Shown piece by piece: positions 33,062-40,464 of a stretch of 42,780 nt of DNA. The first letter of the stretch is position 1; every line of letters begins with the position of its first letter. The DNA lies in NCBI GenBank assembly GCA_031266015.1, contig JAISBU010000015.1:1-42780 (forward strand). The letters are read 5' to 3'. Position numbers and translations under genes: made by a program. Source of the stretch: Prevotellaceae bacterium (GTDB lineage: Bacteria; Bacteroidota; Bacteroidia; Bacteroidales; UBA932). The notes beneath the pieces were generated by a model, which searched no databases, was not told where the DNA came from, and saw only the letters and a list, made by a program, of their open reading frames with translations.

Positions 33062-33093
33062 CAAATTTACCCAAAATTTGAAAAGAAGTCAAA
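33062..33093 (-). promoter_or_regulatory. Promoter of the PCMD-like/beta-barrel operon
   Basis: On the minus strand TTTG (33093-33090), 20 bp, TAAATTTG (33069-33062), 29 bp upstream of the start codon. Confidence 0.6.
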
Positions 33094-33099
33094 TTTTGT

Positions 33100-33139
33100 A
33101 AATGAAAAACGCCCTTTGTACAAAGGGCGTTTTTCATTT
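33100..33139. terminator. Perfect 40-bp palindromic terminator
   Basis: The sequence 33100-33139 is its own reverse complement, centred at 33119/33120. It has a GC core (CGCCC/GGGCG) flanked by A5 and T5. It ends the calycin-like gene (minus) and works in either direction. Confidence 0.85.
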
Positions 33140-33161
33140 GTAGTATGAACAAGCAACGTCA

Positions 33162-33647
33162 TTACTTATTTTTATTACCATCTAGTGATACAGAGAATGA
33201 AATAGCCGTACCCATATTCATGGTACCACCTGCATCAATAGTCATTTTTCCAGTAGAAGGGAGGTAAATCCCATGGCCAGAGGTAATACTTAATAATCCC
33301 ACTGCCGTTAAAGTTGTTTGTGCTGGGATGCGGAAATCAACTTGTTCTCCATTTGAACCTATTACAACTTCTGCTTCAGAAGCCTTTAAATTAATTACTA
33401 AGTTTTGACCTTGTACATTTAGCGTATCGGTTGTAACCTTAAATGTATCTGCAGATGTAGTTGTAGTAATTGCCCAACCAGTATTAGGAAATTGGATAGT
33501 AGTTCCAATGGTTACATCAATACTACCAGCGTAACGACCAACAATATCAGATGTGGCGACCTTTTTATCATCGTCATCGCTGCAAGCTGCCATCGAGGTT
33601 GCTGCTACCGCCATCATCAGCATAGCGAAAAATTTTCTCATTTTCAT
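33162..33647 (-). CDS. Calycin-like lipoprotein
   Basis: 161 aa. The lipobox is MAAC (Cys22) with an SDDDDKK surface patch. The mature part is a single beta-barrel-like domain: IVGRYAGSIDVTIGTTIQFPN, TSADTFKVTTDTLNVQGQNLVINLKASEAEVV, ending in MTIDAGGTMNMGTAISFSVSLDGNKNK. This pattern resembles the Bacteroidetes calycin-like putative lipoproteins. It is probably monocistronic: terminator after it, TACCTTTG box before it (33691-33684, minus) without a clear -33. The 311-bp spacer to porW (33648-33958) otherwise holds AT-rich sequence and a TATCTTTG box (33921-33928) for porW. Confidence 0.65.
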   Translation of the reverse strand: MKMRKFFAMLMMAVAATSMAACSDDDDKKVATSDIVGRYAGSIDVTIGTTIQFPNTGWAITTTTSADTFKVTTDTLNVQGQNLVINLKASEAEVVIGSNGEQVDFRIPAQTTLTAVGLLSITSGHGIYLPSTGKMTIDAGGTMNMGTAISFSVSLDGNKNK

Positions 33648-33958
33648 GATTCAAAAATATTTTTGGTTAAAAAATTTCGAGAACAAAGGTAGCCCCTTAT
33701 GCGTATACTTAAGCCATTTCTTGGTTAAAAACTGTTATGATTTGTAGTTCTGCGGAGTAAATTTTGTCACAATTGTTTGTTTATCAGGATATTAACCCAT
33801 TAGCGACAAGGTGCAAATGCTACCACTTAAGTGTTTCGAAATGTGACAAAAACAGCTAATTTGCATGCCGCTGTTGGCACAATTTACGGTTGCAGCCACA
33901 GTAAGGCTCTGCAAGTTGCTTATCTTTGTAGGTTACGTAGACGAGTTCAGAGGATTTT

Positions 33959-36898
33959 TTGAAAATTTTTGCCCGATATACGCCGTTGCTGTTGCTGACA
34001 TTTGTGCTGTGCGCCAATGTTGGCAACGCTTTTGCACAAGGCGCTGTGACTAAAACAGCTAACGAAAAAGCCAATGCTCCGGTTAAGCAAATCAACCAGG
34101 CCTCGAAAAGTGTAAGTGATAGCCTTGCCGACAAAACCAAAAAGGCAAACGAGGAAGTAAAAAAAGGCACCGACAAAATAAACGCTGCTGCCGATAGCCT
34201 CACGCAAGCCATAGCTAAGCCTGTAAGCAAAGCCGCAAAAAAAGTAGACGATAAAGTAGATGAGCTGAACAAACGTGCCGGCGCTGTTGCCGATAAGGTA
34301 AAGAAGGCTACGATACAAAAAAACACCTGGCCTGTTCGTACCTACCACAACATTACAGGCTACTACAACGTGTACTTTAATGCAAAAGACGCTTATAAAG
34401 AGGGAGTTGCAGAAGCGGTAAAGGACTACCCCTACGACTTTACCGGCATTTTGCCTGTGTTTCTTTTTGTAGATGAATCCGTTCCCGGGAAGGTTACCGC
34501 CAACATGCAGCGTGCGCTGGAGAAGAGCAACAAGACCATAAAAGTACACTCCATTACCAACAAGCCTGCCATAAAAAAAGGCAAGCGGTTGACCAAAAAA
34601 GAGCAGGATTTCTACAACAAACGTGAGTACTGCATTTGGGTTGACAATGCCTACTTTACCATTGGCATGAGCAACGTTTACCTGCACGAATATGAGCTGG
34701 CGCTTAAAGCATTTGATCATATTGCTGTAGAATATCCCACCGAACCTATTGCGTATGAGGCGCGTATTTGGTCGGCTATTGTTGAGGGAGAAATGGGCAA
34801 CGTAGATCGGGAGGAAGAGGTGTTGAGCGCTATTGCCGGCGATAAAAAATTTCCAAAAAAATATAAAGTTCTTCGGGGACAGGCCCGGACAGATTTGTTC
34901 ATTCGCAAAAAAAACTATGTTGAGGCTATCCCAACCCTGGAGCAGGTAATGGAGGATGGTTGGTTTAACCGTTCTACAAAGCGCCGCTACCACTATATTT
35001 TGGCGCAGATGTATCAGCAAATGGGAAACAACAAAAAAGCGGTAGAGCACTACACTTCTGTTATCAGACGCAACCCTTCGACCGATATGGAATTTAACGC
35101 TAAGCTGAACCGTGCAGCCCTTTCCGGCGGACGTGTTGAGACCATGCGAAGCATGCTGCTGAAGATGGCAAAGGAGGAAAAAAACAAGGATTATTTGGAT
35201 AAAATATACTTTGCTTTGGCAGAGGTGGAGATGCGTGCAAAACGTCCTGATGAGGCGGAGAAGTACTATCGTCTTTCTGCCATGTACGCAAAGCGTGATA
35301 GCCCGCAGCGCCTGAAGTCATGCTATACCTTGGCAAAGTACTACGAGGGAAAGTTGGATTACGAAAACGCTCAGCTATACTATGACAGTACCGCGATGGT
35401 AATGCCTCGTACCGATCCCGATTACACTACGGTTTACAATAAGGCCAAAAATCTGAATCTTTTGGCCGTAAATCTTCGCATTATTCGCACAGAGGATAGT
35501 TTGCAGCGGATTGCAAAAATGGCGCCGAAGGAGCGAGATAGGTATGTGAGTGCACAAATTACCAAGGCTAAAAACTTGCAGGCGCAAAAAAAGCGGGAAG
35601 AAGCACAGCTGGCCGCGCAAATGGCGCTGGCTGCTAAATCCGGAGCAAATGTTGCCGGAGGTAAATGGTATTTTTACAACCCGAGCATGATGGCAGCGGG
35701 CGCTACGGAGTTCCGTAAAACATGGGGAGATCGTGCTCTGGCAGACAGCTGGCGCACTTCTGCCAGCATGGAAGTTAACATGGGTATAACGCCTGATGAT
35801 GAAAAGGGTGCAAAACAAACGCTGGTGGCCGATGAAAATCAAACACCGGAAGATCAAACGCCGGAGTACTATTTGGCCAATGTTCCGCTTACCCCGGAGT
35901 TGATGGATTCCTCTAACCTGCGTGTAGGCAACGCTATGTTTGAGGCGGCCCGTGTGTACAAAGATTACCTGCTGGACAACCCAAGGGCTATTGAAATGTT
36001 GGAAGCGCTGCTGAAGCGCTATCCTGGTACTAAAAACAGAATGGTGGCCTACTTTTACCTGTACACCTTGTACCATCAGGAAAAAGACGAGGCAAAATCT
36101 GTCAAGTACAAAGACAAGCTCATTGCGGAATTTCCCGATGAGCCGCTTACTCACTACGTGAAAGATCCGAGCTATGTGTCGAGTAAGGAGTTGGAGCAGA
36201 AGGCCGCCGAAGCGTTGTATGAAAAAGCATACAATGAATATCGTACCGGAAAATACGCGCAGGCTATTCAAAGTGCGGAGCAAGGATTGCAGAAGTACAG
36301 CAGCATGGGCATAGCGTCAAATTTTATGCTTATTCGGGCTATGGCTAAGGGCAGCGACAAAAACGTTGGTGCGTATACTTCTAATTTACAGAGTGTTATA
36401 AGCCAATATCCGGGAACGCAAGCCGCGGAAGCAGCGCAGCAGATTATGTCTGTTGTACGCAAACATGAAGCCTCGTTGCTACAGGAGAGAGAGCAGCAAG
36501 AGGTGGAAGTTGTGTCGACAGAAAAGCCAAGCGTAGAGTACAAAACAGAAGACGGACCATCGTACTTCGTTGTGATTGTAAACAGACAAGCCACCAACAT
36601 AAACCAGCTGCGCTTCAACATCATTTCCTTTAATGCAGATATGGATGCTGATGACCTGAACGTAGAGGTGCGCAACCTGAGCGATGAGCTGACCATGTTG
36701 GTGGTAAGCCCGTTTGCCAATCAGGTAGCGGCGTTGAAGTATTTCCGTATAATAAGCACCAACAAGTTGATTATCAAAGATTTAACCCTTCCCGTTTTCT
36801 CCGGCTTTACCATTACAGAGGATAATCTGGAGCTGTTTGAGCAGGATAAAATCATATCCACCTACGTGGATTTTTTCAAGGAAAATGTGAATAAGTAA
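33959..36898 (+). CDS. porW: T9SS component PorW/SprE (TPR protein)
   Basis: 979 aa. It has a signal peptide of the form (L)KIFARYTPLLLLTFVLCANVGNAFAQ; an Ala/Lys-rich coiled segment (residues 30-110); the family region WPVRTYHNITGYYNVYFNAKDAYKEGV with GILPVFLFVDE; several TPR-like repeats (YYRLSAMYAKRDSPQRLKSCYTLAKYYEGKLDYENAQLYYDS, MFEAARVYKDYLLDNPRAIEMLEALLKRYPGTKNRMVAYFYLYTLY, YEKAYNEYRTGKYAQAIQSAEQGLQ); and a C-terminal domain with YFVVIVNRQATNINQLRFNIISFNAD. In the T9SS, PorW/SprE links the cytoplasm-powered motor to the outer-membrane translocon. No usual ATG precedes the signal peptide: an in-frame TAG is at 33938, and TTG 33959 is the only plausible start. SprE of Flavobacterium is a lipoprotein; here I see no good lipobox. 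Confidence 0.85.
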   Translation: MKIFARYTPLLLLTFVLCANVGNAFAQGAVTKTANEKANAPVKQINQASKSVSDSLADKTKKANEEVKKGTDKINAAADSLTQAIAKPVSKAAKKVDDKVDELNKRAGAVADKVKKATIQKNTWPVRTYHNITGYYNVYFNAKDAYKEGVAEAVKDYPYDFTGILPVFLFVDESVPGKVTANMQRALEKSNKTIKVHSITNKPAIKKGKRLTKKEQDFYNKREYCIWVDNAYFTIGMSNVYLHEYELALKAFDHIAVEYPTEPIAYEARIWSAIVEGEMGNVDREEEVLSAIAGDKKFPKKYKVLRGQARTDLFIRKKNYVEAIPTLEQVMEDGWFNRSTKRRYHYILAQMYQQMGNNKKAVEHYTSVIRRNPSTDMEFNAKLNRAALSGGRVETMRSMLLKMAKEEKNKDYLDKIYFALAEVEMRAKRPDEAEKYYRLSAMYAKRDSPQRLKSCYTLAKYYEGKLDYENAQLYYDSTAMVMPRTDPDYTTVYNKAKNLNLLAVNLRIIRTEDSLQRIAKMAPKERDRYVSAQITKAKNLQAQKKREEAQLAAQMALAAKSGANVAGGKWYFYNPSMMAAGATEFRKTWGDRALADSWRTSASMEVNMGITPDDEKGAKQTLVADENQTPEDQTPEYYLANVPLTPELMDSSNLRVGNAMFEAARVYKDYLLDNPRAIEMLEALLKRYPGTKNRMVAYFYLYTLYHQEKDEAKSVKYKDKLIAEFPDEPLTHYVKDPSYVSSKELEQKAAEALYEKAYNEYRTGKYAQAIQSAEQGLQKYSSMGIASNFMLIRAMAKGSDKNVGAYTSNLQSVISQYPGTQAAEAAQQIMSVVRKHEASLLQEREQQEVEVVSTEKPSVEYKTEDGPSYFVVIVNRQATNINQLRFNIISFNADMDADDLNVEVRNLSDELTMLVVSPFANQVAALKYFRIISTNKLIIKDLTLPVFSGFTITEDNLELFEQDKIISTYVDFFKENVNK

Positions 36899-36904
36899 GC
36901 TGTT

Positions 36905-36966
36905 CGTCATTGCGAGTAAAGCGAAGCAACCGGAACGAAGTGGAGCTCAGCGTAGCTAATCTCATG
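36905..36966. repeat. CGTCATTGCGAG-type intergenic repeat
   Basis: It begins CGTCATTGCGAG and continues with GAAGC and ACGAAGTGGAGC words, very similar in style to 11431-11500 and to TTATTGCGAGGAGC at 39928. It lies in the 213-bp porW-porX spacer. Confidence 0.5.
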
Positions 36967-37111
36967 ATGAATAAGAGAAAATGAAAAAGCAGAGAAAATT
37001 AAGAAGGTTAGGAAAATAAAAGCAAGCGTTAAGGTCTTTGTTCTTTTCATCTTTGCTCTTTTATTCAAAAATCCTAAGTAATCAATTTGCAATCATAAAT
37101 TTTAGTAGCCT

Positions 37112-38656
37112 GTGAATACGAACATTCTTTGGGTAGATGATGAGGTGGCCATGCTTCGTGCGCACATAATGTTTTTGGAGAACAAAGGCTACGCCATTAC
37201 TACCGCTACCAACGGCCACGATGCGCTGGATCTTGTCCGTGAGCGGAACTTTGACCTTGTGTTTTTGGATGAAAATATGCCGGGAATAAGCGGCATAGAA
37301 ACGCTTAAGCACATAAAGGAAATTCGCCCCACGCTCTCTGTGGTTATGATTACCAAGAGCGAGGAGGAGGATATTATGAATCGCGCCATTGGCTCACAAA
37401 TAGCAGACTATCTCATTAAACCGGTAAACCCCAATCAGGTTTTGTTGTGCATAAAGCGGCTGCTGCACCACAGGCAAATTGTTTCGGAGCAATCCACAGC
37501 GGACTATCGTTTGGAGTTTAACCAGATAGCACAGCTGTTTTCATCGGCAAAAAAGTTTGAAGATTGGGTGGAAATATACCGTAAGCTGGTTGGCTGGGAT
37601 ATTGCCCTGCAAAACGAGGGTGTGCGTGAAGTTTTGAGCTACCAGCTCAATGAAGCTAACAACGAATTTTCAAAATTTATTACGAATAGCTACCTGCGCT
37701 GGTTCGATAAAAACGGCGCTCCGGAGCGTCCGTTAATGTCGCAAAACCTTTTGCGGAGCAAAGTTTTTCCGCATGTTAAGCCGGGTAGTAAAATCGCTTT
37801 TTTGCTTATAGATAATTTACGGTACGATCACTGGCGGGTGATGGCGCCTACCATTCAGCAGCTGTTTAAAATTGAGCAGGAAGACTTGTATTGCGCCATT
37901 CTGCCAACATCTACGCAGTATGCCCGTAATGCTATTTTTTCGGGATTGATGCCATCTGAAATTGAAAAAGTACAACCTGAATTTTGGTTGAACGATGAAG
38001 ATGAGGGCGGTAAAAATCAGTTTGAGGAAGAGCTCCTGCGCCGCAATATGCAGCGTCAGAGCGTGAGCGGCAGCTTGTTTTTTACGAAAATTGTAAGCGC
38101 GGAGGCGGGAAAGCAGGTGTTGAACGAAAAGAATAAGCTGGACGCTTGTGATTTTGCGGCCATTGTTTACAACTTTATAGATGCCATTTCACATGCCAGC
38201 ACCGAGACTAAAATTATGCGGGAGCTGGTCGGTCATGAGCAGGCCTATCGTTCCATTACGCAATCGTGGTTTCAGCATTCCGATTTGTTGGAGTTGCTCA
38301 AAGAGCTGGCAGCACGCAAGTACAAGGTAATTATTTCCAGCGATCATGGTACAATACGCGTTCAGAATCCGGTAAAGGTTGTTGGAGATAAAAACACTTC
38401 GGTAAACTTGAGATATAAGACAGGTAAAGCTTTGACCTATAATCCCAGGGAGGTTTTTGAAATAAGAAGACCGGAAGATGCCTGCTTACCTCGTACAAAT
38501 CTTTCGTCGGGCTACGTTTTTGCCCGTAACCGTGACTTTTTGGTGTATCCGAATAACTGTAACCAGCACGTAAAGTACTACCGGAATACGTTTCAGCATG
38601 GAGGAATTTCTATGGAAGAAATGATAGTTCCGGTGGTAACTTTGCTGCCGATGTAG
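37112..38656 (+). CDS. porX: T9SS response regulator PorX (receiver + PglZ domain)
   Basis: 514 aa starting at GTG 37112, where the receiver domain begins MNTNILWVDDEVAM. The receiver is intact: acidic pair Asp9/Asp10, phospho-acceptor Asp53 in VFLDENMPG, Thr80 and Lys102 (DYLIKP). A helical linker follows, and then an alkaline-phosphatase-fold PglZ domain with LIDNLRYDHW (metal-binding Asp near 233) and VIISSDHGTIRV, ending YRNTFQHGGISMEEMIVPVVTLLPM. PorX is the cytoplasmic regulator, partner of sensor PorY, that controls T9SS genes and acts on nucleotide signals. It is encoded right after porW and 39 bp before tsaE. Confidence 0.93.
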   Translation: MNTNILWVDDEVAMLRAHIMFLENKGYAITTATNGHDALDLVRERNFDLVFLDENMPGISGIETLKHIKEIRPTLSVVMITKSEEEDIMNRAIGSQIADYLIKPVNPNQVLLCIKRLLHHRQIVSEQSTADYRLEFNQIAQLFSSAKKFEDWVEIYRKLVGWDIALQNEGVREVLSYQLNEANNEFSKFITNSYLRWFDKNGAPERPLMSQNLLRSKVFPHVKPGSKIAFLLIDNLRYDHWRVMAPTIQQLFKIEQEDLYCAILPTSTQYARNAIFSGLMPSEIEKVQPEFWLNDEDEGGKNQFEEELLRRNMQRQSVSGSLFFTKIVSAEAGKQVLNEKNKLDACDFAAIVYNFIDAISHASTETKIMRELVGHEQAYRSITQSWFQHSDLLELLKELAARKYKVIISSDHGTIRVQNPVKVVGDKNTSVNLRYKTGKALTYNPREVFEIRRPEDACLPRTNLSSGYVFARNRDFLVYPNNCNQHVKYYRNTFQHGGISMEEMIVPVVTLLPM

Positions 38657-38695
38657 TTCGTTATTGCTGGCGAAGAAGTTATTTTATAAAGAAAA

Positions 38696-39163
38696 ATGGA
38701 GGTAGCTAAAACATACGGTCTTGATGAGCTTGAAGCCGTGGCAAAATGGCTTTTGCAGCACGCCGGTACAAAGAGGGTGCTTGCTTTTTACGGCAAAATG
38801 GGCGCCGGAAAAACCACGCTTATAAAACAAATTTGCCGGACATTGAACGTAACGGATAACGTTACCAGCCCAACGTTTGCGCTCATCAACGAATACCATA
38901 CTGCTGATGAAAGCAAAGTATTTCACTTTGATTTTTACCGCATAAACAAGCTGTCCGAAGCCTACGATTTGGGCGCCGATGAGTATTTTTGCAGTGGATG
39001 TTTTTGCATGGTTGAGTGGCCGGAATTGGCAGAAGAGCTGTTGCCGGATGCTTGTGTACGTGTGCACATTGAGGCCAATGAGCGGGATGGAAAACGAACG
39101 ATGAAAGTAGAGACACAGCGTGCCACATCTCTACCGGTGCTGCATCCCAACGGCCGGTTGTGA
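38696..39163 (+). CDS. tsaE: tRNA t6A biosynthesis ATPase TsaE
   Basis: 155 aa. It has a Walker A loop GKMGAGKT (residues 33-40), the TSPTFALINEY motif that follows in TsaE, FHFDFYRI (DxYR), and CMVEWPELAEELLP. With TsaB, TsaD and TsaC it makes N6-threonylcarbamoyladenosine at position 37 of ANN-decoding tRNAs; TsaE recycles the TsaBD complex. The linkage to porX is frequent in Bacteroidetes. The spacer to the next gene holds the CTTCGACAGGTTCAGG repeat. Confidence 0.92.
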   Translation: MEVAKTYGLDELEAVAKWLLQHAGTKRVLAFYGKMGAGKTTLIKQICRTLNVTDNVTSPTFALINEYHTADESKVFHFDFYRINKLSEAYDLGADEYFCSGCFCMVEWPELAEELLPDACVRVHIEANERDGKRTMKVETQRATSLPVLHPNGRL

Positions 39164-39223
39164 GTTGTCAATTCCATGTACGAAAGCCTCGTTATAAGAC
39201 AAAGCCTGCTGCCCTGCCGCGCT

Positions 39224-39239
39224 CTTCGACAGGTTCAGG
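39224..39239. repeat. Dispersed intergenic repeat, copy 3
   Basis: CTTCGACAGGTTCAGG is a variant of the CTTCGACAAGCTCAAGG word at 4083-4099 and of the inverse at 11371-11394. It lies between the convergent tsaE and FISUMP genes. Confidence 0.45.
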
Positions 39240-39255
39240 GTGCTCAGGAGACAAT

Positions 39256-39855
39256 TTACCGGACGCAGCGAATGGAGAAGCCGCTCGCCTTACTGTTATT
39301 GGTGGCCGGGTTGCTGCCTAAATTGTAGAAAAACAGGTGGTAACCGTTAAGATCGCTCGCCTGCGTGTTGCTCCAATAGTCCCCGTACGCGCCCTGATAG
39401 CCGGACTCTCCATTGGTGATGTTACGGTAGCCCGTAGCAGGAAAGAAAACACAGTCCGTCATGTCGTTGGGAAGCGAGCAGTTGGCGTGTCTTTTACCGT
39501 AGAAACGACCCGCAACAGCGTTGCCCTTAGCGTTGGCAGCAACCCACGTGCTGCCCTTACCGTCAAGCGCCATGTATTCATCATTTGTAGGCAGTCGCCA
39601 CCCTGTGGGACAGGGGTTTACCGTCCACGTTGGAGATTGGTCGGGGGAGTTGTTCCAGTTCCCGCTAATACTACCTGTAGCAGGCCAGGCCTTAAGCCTG
39701 TTCCACTGATAAAACTCAGTGTACATGTCGGGTTTTTCGGCAAAGGTTCCGGGCTGGGCAACGTTGGTGTTGGCCCACTCCAGCCCGTCAATGACCGTGC
39801 CAAAGGCTGCGGCTACCGGCAGCAGGGCAAGGGTTGTTAGCGTTGTTATTTTCAT
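39256..39855 (-). CDS. FISUMP-domain exported protein
   Basis: 199 aa. The signal peptide is MKITTLTTLALLPVAAAFG. The whole mature protein fits the Fibrobacter succinogenes major paralogous domain: VIDGLEWANTNVAQPG, YTEFYQWNR, NPCPTGWRLPTNDEYMAL, FFPATGYR, GDYWSNTQASDLNGYHLFF and the end KASGFSIRCVR. These are C-type-lectin-like, secreted or surface proteins of unknown function, often present as large families. Its upstream spacer is unusual: a long putative leader crossing a (CA)21 tract, with a consensus promoter at 40350-40380 about 490 bp away. Confidence 0.85.
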   Translation of the reverse strand: MKITTLTTLALLPVAAAFGTVIDGLEWANTNVAQPGTFAEKPDMYTEFYQWNRLKAWPATGSISGNWNNSPDQSPTWTVNPCPTGWRLPTNDEYMALDGKGSTWVAANAKGNAVAGRFYGKRHANCSLPNDMTDCVFFPATGYRNITNGESGYQGAYGDYWSNTQASDLNGYHLFFYNLGSNPATNNSKASGFSIRCVR

Positions 39856-40212
39856 AATGTGAAGCGGTTATTAATGGTTAATAGTCGACAGTCGGTAGTT
39901 TGGTAGCTGGTCAGGTCGTAGCATGTTATTGCGAGGAGCAAGGTACGAGCGACACGGCAACCTCAGCCCTTGGGTTATCATTGCGGGCTTAAACAGGGTA
40001 ACTTCACGTGAAAATGCCTTTATCAAGCACTTGAGATGCCTCGATGTACTCGACATGACGGTGAGCAGACGCTTGGCGGGGGCAGAAACGCGCGAATGTG
40101 CAAAAAAAACCGTTGCACTCCATAAAAAAATCGGGTGTAATGGTTGTAAGTATGTAAAAAATGCTCTTCCTTTGTGCTTTTTTACAGCAGGGGCGGGTGG
40201 GGTTGCGGTGGT

Positions 40213-40259
<47 letters not shown>

Positions 40260-40272
40260 ATAAGAAATTCCG

Positions 40273-40301
40273 ACACTGCCAAATGTTTGGCGGTGTTTTT
40301 T
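40273..40301 (+). terminator. Intrinsic terminator after the (TG)21 tract
   Basis: ACACTGCCAA pairs with TTGGCGGTGT (one T.G wobble) around a short ATGT loop, followed by a run of six T residues ending at 40301. It would stop plus-strand transcription through the microsatellite. Confidence 0.6.
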
Positions 40302-40349
40302 ACGGCATATTTATAAACAATGCAGGTCATCACGTTGAAATTCACTGCG

Positions 40350-40380
40350 CAAAGGTAAGAAAAGTTATGCTTATCCGCAA
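40350..40380 (-). promoter_or_regulatory. Minus-strand promoter upstream of the microsatellite
   Basis: On the minus strand TTG (40380-40378), 20 bp, TACCTTTG (40357-40350). Transcription would start near 40343 and run through (CA)21 toward the FISUMP gene at 39855. Confidence 0.55.
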
Positions 40381-40464
40381 TAGTATCTAAAAATCGTAAG
40401 CAACTACCAATAACCAGCTACCAGTTATCAGTGTGGCAGTTGAAAACTGGTAGTTGGTAGCAGT

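Noticed and set aside
33947..35050. 367-aa minus-strand ORF opposite porW
   Set aside because: Phe/Val/Tyr-rich shadow of the Lys/Asn-rich porW frame. No signal peptide or domain, and porW has clear family motifs.
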